A DNA stretch of 64,000 nt, taken from Marinirhabdus sp963793275. GTDB taxonomy: Bacteria > Bacteroidota > Bacteroidia > Flavobacteriales > Flavobacteriaceae. This document shows positions 34,817 to 44,860 of this stretch, one piece after another (positions within the stretch are counted from its first letter, which is position 1; every line of letters starts with the position of its first letter). The notes beneath the pieces are model-generated. The model saw only the letters and a program-made list of their open reading frames with translations, had not been told where the DNA came from and made no database searches. The position numbers were made by a program, and so were the translations under genes. The stretch spans positions 1,426,001 through 1,490,000 of the forward strand of contig CAWBZL010000003.1 of the NCBI GenBank assembly GCA_963793275.1. Direction: 5' to 3'.

Positions 34817-36190
34817 CTACCGCTTCACCATACGTTCCGTAAGCAGCAAACCATTTTTAGTAGTAATTTTCACAAAATATAATCCTGAAGCCAGGCTGGA
34901 AACATCCAACACGGTTTGCTTTGGGGCTTCCTTCTGAAACAATAATTTTCCTGTATTGGTGTAAACCGAAAGTTTAAAATCGCCAATATTGGTTTCAATC
35001 GTGGTGGAGGTAGTTACAGGATTTGGGGAAATGGAAACAAAAGGTGGGATACTTTGTTCAGCAATACCCAGGGTGCCACTAATAATTTCAATAGAGCCGT
35101 CGGGGTCAAAAGGATTGGACCATTTCTCATTTGTATAAATATCCTGTCCAGTTAGTGTTTCTAGAAAGGCAACAACTTCCAGTTTTTCAGCTTCGGTAAG
35201 GTTCAGTTGTTGGGGGTTGCCATTGGGATCTGTTAGCCTGGTATCTAAGTTGGTATTCGCAGGGTTATTGGGAATAGCGTTATAATGATTTACAACTTCT
35301 AAAAGACTGGAAAAACTTCCATCGTGCATTAAGGGACCGTTTAAAGTTCCATCCGGGTTTACAAGATCTCTAAGGGATGGCGGATGGGTAACGGTGAGAT
35401 CTATTTCGCCGGGCATTCCAGCCACGGTAATTACTCCATTATTTTGGGAGTGTATCGTGATGGAAAACTCTGGAGGAATATGGCAATTAACGCAACCACT
35501 GCTTATGAATAAGTCCTTACCTCTATTTTCCTGTGTCGTAAAATTAGGAAAGGATTCACTAATATTATTTACCTGCTCCAGGCCTGCATCAAATCTGGAA
35601 TCGAAAGACTGTATGCTTCTTATAAACTGAGCCAGGGCCAATTGCATACGTGTTTCAGTAATTTCGGCATCGCCAAAAGCAAACTCGAAAAGAGTGTTAT
35701 AATAATCTAAATCTTCCAAATTGGAAATAAGATCGTTAATACCGGGAGCTCCATTTATGCCACTAAAACCCATTTCTATATGATCCTGTATAGGAAGTGT
35801 GGTCTGGTCTTCCAGTGTTGCTGCGCGTTCATCCCAAAAAAAATGTCCTTCTCTGGTAAATCTTGGATTCACAAGCCGCATTGCGTGTCGTGGCGTGACC
35901 CCATTTACCCCAATACTCTGTACGTTTGGATCTCCAAAAGCACGTGATTGTATGTGGCAGCTTGCGCAGGCTATGGTGCCATCGCTGGATAGATCTTTGT
36001 CGTAAAACAAAACCCGGCCTAGGGTTGCTGCTTTATCTGTTATAGGGTTTCCATCTGTATTGTCATTTGAAATATATTCCGGAATATCCTGATTTGCATA
36101 ATTGAATAAATTATCCAAATCTACAGTAGCGCTCATGAATATCCATCCAAAAGCAATGATGATCAATATGTTTCGTAATTTATTCTTCAT
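34817..36190 (-). CDS. Dihaem cytochrome-c peroxidase family protein with T9SS sorting domain
   Basis: The 457-residue protein has an N-terminal signal segment and two haem-binding CxxCH motifs: CASCH at residues 75-79 and CVNCH at 233-237. That is the MauG/cytochrome-c-peroxidase layout (LGRVLFYDKDLSSDGTIACASCH). From about residue 380 comes a Por secretion sorting domain (SISPNPVTTSTTIETN, ending GLYFVKITTKNG and TERMVKR). The enzyme would therefore be exported by T9SS and act at the surface or outside, not in the periplasm as usual. The reaction could be peroxide reduction or protein-radical chemistry; it is not resolved. Confidence 0.9.
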   Translation of the reverse strand: MKNKLRNILIIIAFGWIFMSATVDLDNLFNYANQDIPEYISNDNTDGNPITDKAATLGRVLFYDKDLSSDGTIACASCHIQSRAFGDPNVQSIGVNGVTPRHAMRLVNPRFTREGHFFWDERAATLEDQTTLPIQDHIEMGFSGINGAPGINDLISNLEDLDYYNTLFEFAFGDAEITETRMQLALAQFIRSIQSFDSRFDAGLEQVNNISESFPNFTTQENRGKDLFISSGCVNCHIPPEFSITIHSQNNGVITVAGMPGEIDLTVTHPPSLRDLVNPDGTLNGPLMHDGSFSSLLEVVNHYNAIPNNPANTNLDTRLTDPNGNPQQLNLTEAEKLEVVAFLETLTGQDIYTNEKWSNPFDPDGSIEIISGTLGIAEQSIPPFVSISPNPVTTSTTIETNIGDFKLSVYTNTGKLLFQKEAPKQTVLDVSSLASGLYFVKITTKNGLLLTERMVKR

Positions 36191-36389
36191 GAGGTAGTAT
36201 CCCAGTTAAAAAAGACAATTTCAATATAGCACTTTTAAAATGGCTATAAAAAAAAGTACGGTTAAATCGCCTATTAACAATGTTCTGGCAGACGAATTTG
36301 AGACAGAGGAGTACAGGAAACTCCTACTCAAACCATTGCTATCCCCTTAGATATTATTTTATTCTTACGTTAAAATAAATCAGGAACTT

Positions 36390-37934
36390 TTACCCGAACC
36401 ACCCATCCCTATCGAGACTCCGATATTGAATGGCTTCTGAAATATGATCTCCTGTAATATGTTCCGCGGCATCCAGATCGGCAATGGTTCTGGAGACTTT
36501 TAAAATTCGGTCATACGCTCTTGCGGAAAGGTTTAAACGTTCCATAGCCGTTTTTAATAGTTGCAATGATGCCTCTTCCAGTTTGCAAAACTTCCGTATT
36601 TGCCGTACTCCCATTTGCGCGTTGTAATGAATATTTTCAAATTCTGAAAAACGATCGGTTTGTCTTTTACGGGCTTTGGTGACGCGTTCTCTTATGATAA
36701 TGCTGGATTCTCCTTTTCGGTCTTCACTTAGTTTATCGAAAGGTACCGGCGTTACTTCTATATGTATGTCTATCCTATCCAATAAGGGACCTGAAACTTT
36801 GCTTAAATAACGTTGCATTTCGGCGGGAGAGGATGTTACCGCTGCGTCCGGGTCGTTAAAATAGCCTCCCGGACTTGGGTTCATACTGGCAACCAGCATA
36901 AAACTACTGGGGTAGGTAACCGTAAATCTTGCTCTGGAAATAGTGACATCCCTATCTTCCAGAGGTTGTCGCATTACTTCCAGTACGCTTCGTTTAAATT
37001 CTGGTAATTCGTCCAAAAATAAAACTCCGTTATGCGCTAAGGAAATTTCACCGGGTTGGGGATATTGTCCGCCGCCTACAAGAGCGACATCACTAATAGT
37101 ATGATGGGGACTCCTAAATGGTCTTGCCGTCATAATGCCGCCGCTTCTGTCTTTTGTCCTACCCGCAACACTGTGGATTTTTGTGGTTTCTAAGGCTTCA
37201 GAAAGGCTTAAGGGAGGTAGAATACTTGGCAATCGTTTGGCAAGCATGGTCTTACCACTTCCCGGCGGACCAATCAGAATAATATTATGACCACCTGCCG
37301 CGGCAATTTCCATACAACGCTTAATACTCTCCTGGCCTTTCACATCGCTAAAATCAAATTCGGGGTTCTGGAGATGTTCGTAAAATTCGGCTTCCATATC
37401 TACCTGTGTCGTTTCCAATGGAATTTCAGCATTAAAAAAATTGATCACTTCTTTAATGTTTGTAACGCCATATACGTCCAACCCTTCTACAATTGCGGCT
37501 TCCTTACTATTCTGTTCGGGAAGAATAAAGCCTTTAAATCCTTCTTCTTTTGCGTTTATGGCAATGGGCAATGCACCGCGAATGGGTTGTAGAGATCCGT
37601 CCAAAGACAGTTCTCCCATAATAATATATTCTGAAAGTGGATTCTTTTCCTGAATCTGTCCTGTAGAGACCAGAATTCCCATCGCCAAGGTAAGATCGTA
37701 GGCAGAGCCTTCCTTTCGCATATCGGCGGGTGCCATGTTGAGGGTGATTTTTTTTCCCGGAATTTTATAGCCGTTGTTTTGCAACGCTGCGGCAATCCTG
37801 TAGTTGCTTTCCTTAATGGCATTATCCGGCAGGCCAACTAAATGGTACCCAATACCTATATCTGTATTCACTTCTACTGTGATGGTGGTTGCTTCCACAC
37901 CAAACACAGCACTCCCGTATACTTTTGTGAGCAT
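36390..37934 (-). CDS. YifB family Mg-chelatase-like AAA ATPase (ComM type)
   Basis: The 514-residue protein has the N-terminal Lon-protease-like fold (AVFGVEATTITVEVNTDIGIGYHLVGLPD). A Walker A motif follows (GPPGSGKTMLAKRLP), then Walker B (GVLFLDELPEF) and the C-terminal Mg-chelatase helical domain (SARAYDRILKVSRTIADL). ComM homologues drive branch migration during integration of foreign DNA. The gene stands alone on the minus strand. Confidence 0.92.
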   Translation of the reverse strand: MLTKVYGSAVFGVEATTITVEVNTDIGIGYHLVGLPDNAIKESNYRIAAALQNNGYKIPGKKITLNMAPADMRKEGSAYDLTLAMGILVSTGQIQEKNPLSEYIIMGELSLDGSLQPIRGALPIAINAKEEGFKGFILPEQNSKEAAIVEGLDVYGVTNIKEVINFFNAEIPLETTQVDMEAEFYEHLQNPEFDFSDVKGQESIKRCMEIAAAGGHNIILIGPPGSGKTMLAKRLPSILPPLSLSEALETTKIHSVAGRTKDRSGGIMTARPFRSPHHTISDVALVGGGQYPQPGEISLAHNGVLFLDELPEFKRSVLEVMRQPLEDRDVTISRARFTVTYPSSFMLVASMNPSPGGYFNDPDAAVTSSPAEMQRYLSKVSGPLLDRIDIHIEVTPVPFDKLSEDRKGESSIIIRERVTKARKRQTDRFSEFENIHYNAQMGVRQIRKFCKLEEASLQLLKTAMERLNLSARAYDRILKVSRTIADLDAAEHITGDHISEAIQYRSLDRDGWFG

Positions 37935-38061
37935 AGTACTGAAATTTTAAAATATAAAGGGAGTTGTATTCTTGAAAGTGAAGATACAAAAAATGATTGG
38001 GCGTTCCCTAGGAAAAATTCAGGTACTTACTAAATACGTAAGTTTTTGGTAAAATTTCAGC

Positions 38062-38102
38062 ATAAAAAAAAGACCCTTTCAAATATGAAGAAAAGGTCCT
38101 TA
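38062..38102 (-). terminator. Terminator of the rpsF-rpsR-rplI operon
   Basis: On the minus strand AAGGACCTTTTC, a loop and GAAAGGGTCTT are followed by a T run, 24 bp past the rplI stop codon. Confidence 0.8.
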
Positions 38103-38125
38103 AATTTATTGTATTACGCTATAGC

Positions 38126-38581
38126 TTACTTTGCTTCGGCTACTACGTCAAAAGTAAATGTTGAAATAACTTCTCTATGAAAACGGATGGTTGCTTCATA
38201 CTGTCCGGTACGCTTAATGCTACCTCCAGCGATCGAGATAAATTTCTTCTCAATTGAAACGCCTTCTTTTTCCAAAGCCTCTGCCAGATCTGCATTAGTA
38301 ACAGAACCAAAAAGTTTGTCACCTTCACCTGTCTTAGCAGCAATTTTAAATTCTACTAAGTTATTTAATGCGTCTGCTTCTTTTTGAGCACTTTCTATAA
38401 CGCTCTTCTCTTTATATGCACGTTGCTTCAACGTTTCTGCCAGTACTTTTCTCGCAGATGGAGTTGCTAAAACAGCTGCTCCATTTGGGATTAAGTAGTT
38501 TCTTCCGTACCCGTTTTTTACAGTAACAACGTCATCTGTAAACCCTAGGTGCTCTACGTCTTTCTTTAATATTAATTCCAT
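38126..38581 (-). CDS. rplI: 50S ribosomal protein L9
   Basis: The 151-residue protein matches L9: MELILKKDVEHLGFTDDVVTVKNGYGRNYLIPNGAAVLAT with the N-terminal RNA-binding fold, a long connecting helix and a C-terminal domain (LFGSVTNADLAEAL). It is the last gene of rpsF-rpsR-rplI, 14 bp after rpsR. Confidence 0.97.
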   Translation of the reverse strand: MELILKKDVEHLGFTDDVVTVKNGYGRNYLIPNGAAVLATPSARKVLAETLKQRAYKEKSVIESAQKEADALNNLVEFKIAAKTGEGDKLFGSVTNADLAEALEKEGVSIEKKFISIAGGSIKRTGQYEATIRFHREVISTFTFDVVAEAK

Positions 38582-38595
38582 GGGTGTCCTGTTTT

Positions 38596-38892
38596 CTATT
38601 TATATAAATCTGTTACATAAGGCATCAAAGCTAAGTGACGTGCTCTTTTTACAGCCACGGCTACTTTACGTTGATACTTTAAAGAAGTTCCTGTTAAACG
38701 ACGTGGTAACAATTTACCTTGCTCGTTAACAAAACCTGCTAACCAGTCTGCATCTTTGTAATCTACATACTTAATACCAGACTTTTTAAAACGACAGTAT
38801 TTCTTCGCTTTGCTCGTCTCTATGTTAAGCGGAGTAAGATATCTTATCTCTCCGTCTTTTTTTCCTTTTGCTTGCTGTTGTAATGTTGCCAT
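38596..38892 (-). CDS. rpsR: 30S ribosomal protein S18
   Basis: The 98-residue protein has YCRFKKSGIKYVDYKDADWLAGFVNEQGKLLPRRLTGTSLKYQRKVAVAVKRARHLALMPY, the S18 core. The N-terminal extension is usual in Bacteroidota. It sits 3 bp downstream of rpsF. Confidence 0.97.
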   Translation of the reverse strand: MATLQQQAKGKKDGEIRYLTPLNIETSKAKKYCRFKKSGIKYVDYKDADWLAGFVNEQGKLLPRRLTGTSLKYQRKVAVAVKRARHLALMPYVTDLYK

Positions 38893-38895
38893 AGC

Positions 38896-39243
38896 TTATG
38901 CGGTTTTCTTTTGTTTTTTGTCACGAGTTCTTCTTCTTTCTGCCCAAGAAATTGCATGCTTGTCCAGACTTACAGTAAGGTAACGCATTACGCGCTCGTC
39001 ACGTCTAAATTCTACCTCAAGAGCATTTATAGCTTCTCCGGTTACAGTGTACTCAAATAAGTGATAAAAACCACTTTTTTTGTGTTGGATTGCGTAAGCT
39101 AATTTCTTTAGCCCCCAGTCCTCTTTGGATATCATCTTTGCATCTTTAGAAGTAAGAATATCTTCATACTTCTTTACTGTTTCCTTTATCTGTTCTTCAG
39201 ATAAAACGGGATTCAAGATGAAAACAGTTTCGTAATGATTCAT
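38896..39243 (-). CDS. rpsF: 30S ribosomal protein S6
   Basis: The start is set at the ATG at 39243, because S6 begins NHYETVFILNPVLSEEQI; an in-frame ATG 12 codons upstream (39279) would add atypical residues. The 115-residue protein has a basic tail (RRRTRDKKQKKTA). A strong promoter lies 50-80 bp upstream. First gene of rpsF-rpsR-rplI. Confidence 0.96.
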   Translation of the reverse strand: MNHYETVFILNPVLSEEQIKETVKKYEDILTSKDAKMISKEDWGLKKLAYAIQHKKSGFYHLFEYTVTGEAINALEVEFRRDERVMRYLTVSLDKHAISWAERRRTRDKKQKKTA

Positions 39244-39295
39244 AAAATAGTATAATTTGTTTGAAAAACACATCAGCACCTTGCTAATGAGCGTG

Positions 39296-39326
39296 CAAAA
39301 ATACTACTTTTATTAAAACTAACAAA
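39296..39326 (-). promoter_or_regulatory. Promoter of rpsF-rpsR-rplI
   Basis: On the minus strand TTTG, exactly 19 bp and TATTTTTG form a perfect Bacteroidota promoter. The leader before the rpsF ATG would be about 45 nt. Confidence 0.85.
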
Positions 39327-39493
39327 CCCTAATGAAGCGTATTTTTAAAGAATTTGCAACACGGATACTTTTCCATAATGTAGGAATCTTCTTCTAATGA
39401 GAGTTTAAGTGTAATTTTAAGACGTTAAAAGTTAAAAAAAGTTACCATTCATCGGTATTTTTTAATATACTTGTACACCAATTCAACTTATTC

Positions 39494-40207
39494 GTGGAAA
39501 AACCTATTTTAAAATGTGCAGTAGTAGATGATTCTACATTGCAACGACTTTCGATTGTAAAATTAATTGAAAACCATCCCTCTTTAGACCTTGTAGCTGA
39601 ATATAATAATGCTATTGAGGCAAAAATGGGGTTGGCAACTACCGAAATCGACCTGATTTTTCTGGATATTGAAATGCCTATTCTTTCTGGTTTCGATTTA
39701 TTGGATGACCTTACCCACAAACCACAAATTATTTTTGTAACCGGTAAAACCAAATATGCCTTTAAAGCTTTTGATTACGATGCGGTAGATTACCTTAGAA
39801 AACCTATCTCTAAAGACCGATTCCTGAATGCTGTACACAAAGCAATTACGAATTTTAAACTGAAAAATGACGATGGTTTTGATGAAGAAGATTTCATCTT
39901 TGTAAAAAGTAATCTAAAAAAGCGTAAAGTATTCCTAAACGAACTCCGATATATTGAAGCTCTTGGAGATTACGTGAAATTAGTGACAGAACACGATGCA
40001 CTTGTAGTACTTTCTACTATGAAGGCATTTGAAAGTTTATTACCTAAAGAACGATTTCTGCGTATTCACAAATCGTACATCGTAAACCTTGAAAAAGTTG
40101 AAAAATACAATAGTAAAGTAATCGAACTGGACACAGAACAACTTCCTCTAAGTAGAAATCGTAAAACTGAATTAGTGGAAGCACTTGCTGCTACGATGCG
40201 GACCTAA
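39494..40207 (+). CDS. LytTR-family response regulator
   Basis: The 237-residue protein has a receiver domain (residues 5-120) with phosphoacceptor Asp58 in FLDIEMP and the acidic pair in VVDDS. A C-terminal LytTR DNA-binding domain follows (FIFVKSNLKKRKVFLNELRYIEALGDYVKLV, FLRIHKSYIVNLEKVEKY). The start codon is GTG at 39494. No histidine kinase gene is adjacent, so it is an orphan regulator. Its stop codon overlaps the 3' end of priA on the other strand by 4 bp. Confidence 0.92.
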   Translation: MEKPILKCAVVDDSTLQRLSIVKLIENHPSLDLVAEYNNAIEAKMGLATTEIDLIFLDIEMPILSGFDLLDDLTHKPQIIFVTGKTKYAFKAFDYDAVDYLRKPISKDRFLNAVHKAITNFKLKNDDGFDEEDFIFVKSNLKKRKVFLNELRYIEALGDYVKLVTEHDALVVLSTMKAFESLLPKERFLRIHKSYIVNLEKVEKYNSKVIELDTEQLPLSRNRKTELVEALAATMRT

Positions 40208-42653
40208 TAATTATCTACATCTATTAGAAGTCTAACGCTGGAGAAATCTTTTATCGCGTTAAAACTTTGTTCTACTTTTCTAATCACGTCTTTCGTTTTT
40301 CCTAACGATTGCTGCTTAGGTATTTTTACCATCACATTGGTAATAAACTGGTTTCGTACCCTACCTACCGGCGGAGGTTCCGGTCCCAGCACATATTCTT
40401 TAAACTGAACCTGCAACGCTCTGGAAAACCAAACTGAAGCTTTTTGCATTACCTCATAATTTCGATGCTTGAAAGTGATCTTAATGGTACGGTAAAACGG
40501 CGGATATTTAAATTGATGTCTGTCTTCTACCTGCTCTTTATACATTTCTTCGTACTGATTCATACTTACCTGCTGCAATATTTGGTGCAAAGGATTAAAA
40601 GTTTGAATAAGTACTTTTCCTCTTTTTTTTGTTCGCCCTGCCCTGCCACTTACCTGCTGCAACAGTTGGAAACACCTTTCATGGCCCTAAAATCCGGGAA
40701 ATTCAGCAATGTATCTGCATTCATAACCCCAACGAGGCTCACATTTCTAAAATCTAACCCCTTGGCAACCATTTGTGTCCCTACTAAAATATCGATCTCT
40801 CTATTTTCAAGTTTCTCAATGATCTTTGCATAGGCGTGCTTCCCGCGCGTGGTGTCCTGGTCCATTCTGGCAACAGTATGATCCGGAAACAGCGATTTCA
40901 ATTCGGTTTCTATTTGCTCTGTACCAAAGCCTTTGGTGTCCAGGGTTTGACTTCCGCAGGCAAAACAGGCAGCCATCATTTGCATATTATAACCACAGTA
41001 ATGGCAACGCAACTGGCCTTTGTGCTTATGGTAGGTAAGACTTACATCGCAATTGGGACATTGCGGAGCGGTTCCACACGTAGTACATTCTACAAATGGA
41101 GAGAAGCCTCGTCTGTTCTGAAATAAAATTACCTGCTCCTGCTCATCCAAGGCTTCCTGAATAGCTTCCTGCAAATGGTCGCTAAAATGTCCTTTCATTA
41201 CTTTTTTCTTATACTTCTCTTTAATATCTACCAGTTCTATCTCCGGCATGAGTACATTCCCAAAGCGTTTTTTAAGCGATACCAATGCGTATTTATCGTG
41301 TATGGCATTGTAATACGATTCCAACGAAGGCGTCGCAGATCCTAAAACGGTTTTTGCCTTGTGAAAGTTAGCCAATACAATCGCAGCATCCCTTCCGTGG
41401 TAGCGTGGTGCCGGGTTGTATTGTTTAAAAGAGGGTTCGTGCTCTTCGTCCACAACTAGTAATCCTAACTGCTGAAATGGTAAAAACAAAGAAGATCTGG
41501 CACCTATTACAATTTGTGCTTTCGGTTTATTTGCCAGCACATTGTTCCATACTTCCACTCGTTCGTTCACAGAATATTTGGAATGATACACCGACACCTG
41601 TTCGCCAAAATAATTTTGAAGCCGGGTGATAAGTTGTGTTGTTAATGCAATTTCGGGAAGCATGTATAAAACCTGCTTTCCTTGTTTTAAAGTTTCAGCA
41701 ATTAGTTTTACGTAGATCTCAGTTTTTCCGCTGGAAGTAACACCGTGTAATAAGGCGATGTCTTTTTCAGTAAAGGCTTCTTTTATTTCATTAAAAGCAG
41801 TTTCCTGGCCTTCGTTCAATGCTTTTATAGGATTGGTATCTTCTCCCGAATATTGCACCCTGTCCCGCTGCTCATAAAATTCTTCCAGGATATTTTTGTC
41901 CAGCAAGGATGTAAGTACGCTGGCTGTTGTATTGCTTTTTTTCTGAAGGGCTATAGCTTCAATGGGTTTTCTTTCTTGCGAAGACAACATAAAGAGCGTC
42001 ATTAACACCTCTTTTTGTTTGGGGGCACGGCTCATGGAGTCCAGCAGTTCTTTAAGGTTTTCTTCAGAAGTATAGGGAGCTGCTAATTTTACATAGCGTT
42101 TCATTTTGGGAGTATACTGCTCGTACACTTCTTCTTCAATGGTAACGACACCTTTTTCAAAAAGCGCCTGGGTGACCGAAACTACGCTCTTTCGATCCAA
42201 AATATTTCTCACATCGTTAATATGAAGCGTTGACTGATTCCGAAGTGCCTCCAAAATTAAAAACTCATCGTCAGAGAATTTTATTTCATCTATCGAACTA
42301 TCCTTATTCAGTTTAATAATCGTTTCACTTTCCAGTAAAAAAGCACCTGGCAATGCAGCGCGTACCACTTCTCCCAACGTACACATATAATAAGTAGCCA
42401 TCCATTCCCAGTGTTTCAGCTGGGTTTGGGTAATAATGGGATCTTCATCCAGGATCTGGTCTATGGTCTTGGTTTCGTAGGTAGGAGGATCGTTTCTATG
42501 TATTTTGTAGACAATTCCCGTATACACCTTAGACTTTCCAAAAGGTACCGCTACACGCATTCCCGGTCGCAAAAAAAAGGCTTCATCCTTATTCACACTA
42601 TATGTGAAGCGCTGTTTTAGGGGGATAGGCAGTATGACGTCTATGAAGTACAA
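40204..42653 (-). pseudogene. priA: Primosomal protein N' (PriA) gene split by a one-base deletion
   Basis: The first 667 codons from the TTG at 42653 hold the N-terminal DNA-binding domain, Walker A (GVTSSGKTE), DEEH and the zinc-binding cysteines (CTTCGTAPQCPNCD). They end abnormally after LLNFPDFRA. The remaining C-terminal 150 residues (QQVSGRAGRTKKRG...) continue in another frame to 40204. Adding one C to GGGCC on the minus strand (40683-40687) gives FRAHERCFQLLQQVSGRAGR, the expected PriA motif VI region. PriA restarts stalled replication forks and is normally kept. A sequencing error is therefore as likely as true loss. Confidence 0.88.
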
Positions 42654-42724
42654 ATTTGTGGTAGGTTAATTAAGTAATTAGTTATGAGTAATTGAAAGTA
42701 TATAATGAGCTATAATACGTAAAA

Positions 42725-42757
42725 ATAAAAAAGGCCGTTCAGTTATTGAACGACCTT
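42725..42757 (-). terminator. Terminator of the DUF2147 gene
   Basis: On the minus strand AAGGTCGTTCA, a loop and TGAACGGCCTT are followed by a T-rich tract. Confidence 0.8.
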
Positions 42758-42778
42758 ACTTGTTACTTATTAACAGTG

Positions 42779-43207
42779 TTATTTGGAGCGAATCCAGTAT
42801 TGGGTTCTTCCTATGAGTGCAAAGCCCATATAACCTCTAACTTTTAACTTATCTGCTTCTTCCAATTTAATATAGCATTTGTATTCTGAACCTGTTTCCG
42901 GATCCAGAATTTTACCTCCGTTGTATTCATCACCATCTTTTTCAAGACCTTTCATAATTACCAGACCGTGCAGTGGCTTGTCTTTGTCTGCTCCTTCACA
43001 TTCCTTACAAACGGCGTTTACGAGTTCTTTATTAAAAATTTCCAGAATTTTTCCATAAATCTTTCCATCCTTCTCATAGATCTCTACGTAAGATTTTGCT
43101 TCGCCGGTGTTGTCGTCTATAGTTTTCCAGATCCCTACAACACTTTGTGCCGAAAGACCTGTGACCATACACAAAAAGATGATAAGGGTACATACACTGT
43201 TTTTCAT
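42779..43207 (-). CDS. DUF2147 domain secreted protein
   Basis: The 142-residue protein has a signal peptide (ending GLSAQ) and the DUF2147 pattern: VVGIWKTIDDNTGEAKSYVEIYEKDGKIYGKILEIF, GLVIMKGLEKDGDEYNGGKILDPETGSEYKC and ALIGRTQYWIR. DUF2147 forms a small beta-barrel of unknown function in the periplasm or outside. It has its own terminator, and the upstream chalcone-isomerase-like gene is also separately terminated. Confidence 0.9.
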   Translation of the reverse strand: MKNSVCTLIIFLCMVTGLSAQSVVGIWKTIDDNTGEAKSYVEIYEKDGKIYGKILEIFNKELVNAVCKECEGADKDKPLHGLVIMKGLEKDGDEYNGGKILDPETGSEYKCYIKLEEADKLKVRGYMGFALIGRTQYWIRSK

Positions 43208-43235
43208 ATAAATAGTTTATTTATTGTTATTTCAG

Positions 43236-43280
43236 AAAAAAAGCATTTTCATTTCAGCGTTAGGCCGAAATAAAAATGCT
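43236..43280 (-). terminator. Terminator of the chalcone-isomerase-like gene
   Basis: On the minus strand AGCATTTTTATTTC, a loop and GAAATGAAAATGCT are followed by a T run. Confidence 0.85.
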
Positions 43281-43299
43281 GTATTCTAAAATGTCCTGA

Positions 43300-43863
43300 T
43301 TATTTACCTAGCATTTCTTTTTTAAGTTTGCTATCGGCTGGATTGTCTCCTAACCATATTCCAAATAAGGCCTTTTTGAAAGCCATACCTTTTATGGTAC
43401 CAAGCTCTTTTCCATTTTTGTACGCTACAACACCAGTTCCTTTCTGGTATGTAATGTCGAAGATGTTTCCTTCTACAATTTCAGCACTGAAAAAACCAAT
43501 AAATTTTTCAATCTCGGCAGAAAGTGATGATGTATTTCCGTTCATAGAAGCATCAAATCCTTCTCTTACAGCTTCGCTCATTGCATCACTGGAAACAAAT
43601 CCAGAAGTAATATGCAACTTCATAGCCATAGTTTCGTCTGCATTTACAATACTTTTTGCATCCGAAGATTTATTCTGAAGATACAATCCGCCAGAGTATA
43701 ATTTAAGGACAAAGGCCTTTTTACGAATTCCGGCACCGTTAAGTGCAAGATCTTCACCGCCAAAATTTACCGAGTTAGGTAATGTAACGGCTCCAACCTG
43801 AGTTTGTGCAACAGTTGCATTTACTGTAAAAGCAACAACGAGGAGTACGAGTAATTTTTTCAT
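43300..43863 (-). CDS. Chalcone isomerase-like secreted protein
   Basis: The 187-residue protein has a signal peptide (ending ATVAQ) and the chalcone-isomerase-like fold pattern: GAVTLPNSVNFGGEDLALNGAGIRKKAFVLKLYSGGLYL, MAMKLHITSGFVSSDAMSEAVREGF and ALFGIWLGDNPADSKLKKEMLG. Bacterial members lack evidence for flavonoid chemistry and probably bind fatty acids or similar ligands. It is exported and transcribed alone. Confidence 0.88.
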   Translation of the reverse strand: MKKLLVLLVVAFTVNATVAQTQVGAVTLPNSVNFGGEDLALNGAGIRKKAFVLKLYSGGLYLQNKSSDAKSIVNADETMAMKLHITSGFVSSDAMSEAVREGFDASMNGNTSSLSAEIEKFIGFFSAEIVEGNIFDITYQKGTGVVAYKNGKELGTIKGMAFKKALFGIWLGDNPADSKLKKEMLGK

Positions 43864-43873
43864 TTTTAAGTAG

Positions 43874-44860
43874 TTAAGGTTTAGTATTAGTGTTTAAATT
43901 TATTCTTTTATCCTTTACACGCTGCAGTAAAATATTAAGCTCAAACCCCAGCAGCAACAGGTTTGCATTTATCCAAATATATAACATCATAATTAATAAT
44001 GCTCCAATTGAACCATAGAGTTCGTTATAATTGGAAAAATTATTGATATAAATGGTAAAAATATAGGTAGTTACCAAAAACAATAAGGTAGTGATTAATG
44101 CTCCGGCCGAAAAAAACCGGGACTGTTTTCCTTCTTTCGTTCCAAAATAATAGAGCGTAGAAATTACCGTATAAATCATAACCACAAAGACCGTAAATTG
44201 TAAGATCGTAATCCAGAAAACATCATCGCTTATATAGCTGTTTCCCAGCAAGTCGGCAATAACAAATTCACCGTATGATATTATTCCCACTGTGATAAGC
44301 AACAACAATGCCAAAAACAGGGAGACGAGAAACGCGACCCCGTACTGTCTAAAGAAATTTCGGTTTATGGTAACGTGAAACGAATACTCAAAAGCACTAA
44401 AAATTGCGTTCACGCCATTTGCCGCCAGAAACAATGATAAAATTATAGAAACCGAAAGTAATCCTCCTCTGGTATTCACGGCAATATCTGCAATAGTGGG
44501 ATAGAAAAACTCCACAGTTTGTGCTGGTAACAACTCTTCAATAAAAAGCAAAAAACGCTGCTGAAACCCTTCTATGGGCACGTATGGAATTAAGTTTAAA
44601 ATAAATAACAAAAATGGAAATAACGCAACAAAAAAACTATAGGCAATAGAACTGGCACGGGAAGAAAAAGTTCCTTTTAAAATACCCGTTCCATAAATTT
44701 CTAAGAGATGGTACAGTGAGAGTCCGCTGGATTTTGCAACAATAATCTGCTTGCTTTTATTCAAAAAAAAGGTACCAATAGGAAACAAAAATTTTGTTAT
44801 CCTTTGTAGCAACCCTTTTTTTTGTGGATCTTCTGTATGTTCGGCAGTCTCTTCGCCCAT
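43874..44860 (-). CDS. YihY/BrkB family membrane protein
   Basis: The 328-residue protein has about six membrane helices and the BrkB motifs SSRASSIAYSFFVALFPFLLFILNLIPYVP, SVSIILSLFLAANGVNAIF and YGSIGALLIMMLYIWINANLLLLGFELN. It is often annotated ribonuclease BN by error; the family is of unknown transport function. Its ATG overlaps the nadC stop codon (TAATG), which indicates translational coupling. Confidence 0.9.
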   Translation of the reverse strand: MGEETAEHTEDPQKKGLLQRITKFLFPIGTFFLNKSKQIIVAKSSGLSLYHLLEIYGTGILKGTFSSRASSIAYSFFVALFPFLLFILNLIPYVPIEGFQQRFLLFIEELLPAQTVEFFYPTIADIAVNTRGGLLSVSIILSLFLAANGVNAIFSAFEYSFHVTINRNFFRQYGVAFLVSLFLALLLLITVGIISYGEFVIADLLGNSYISDDVFWITILQFTVFVVMIYTVISTLYYFGTKEGKQSRFFSAGALITTLLFLVTTYIFTIYINNFSNYNELYGSIGALLIMMLYIWINANLLLLGFELNILLQRVKDKRINLNTNTKP

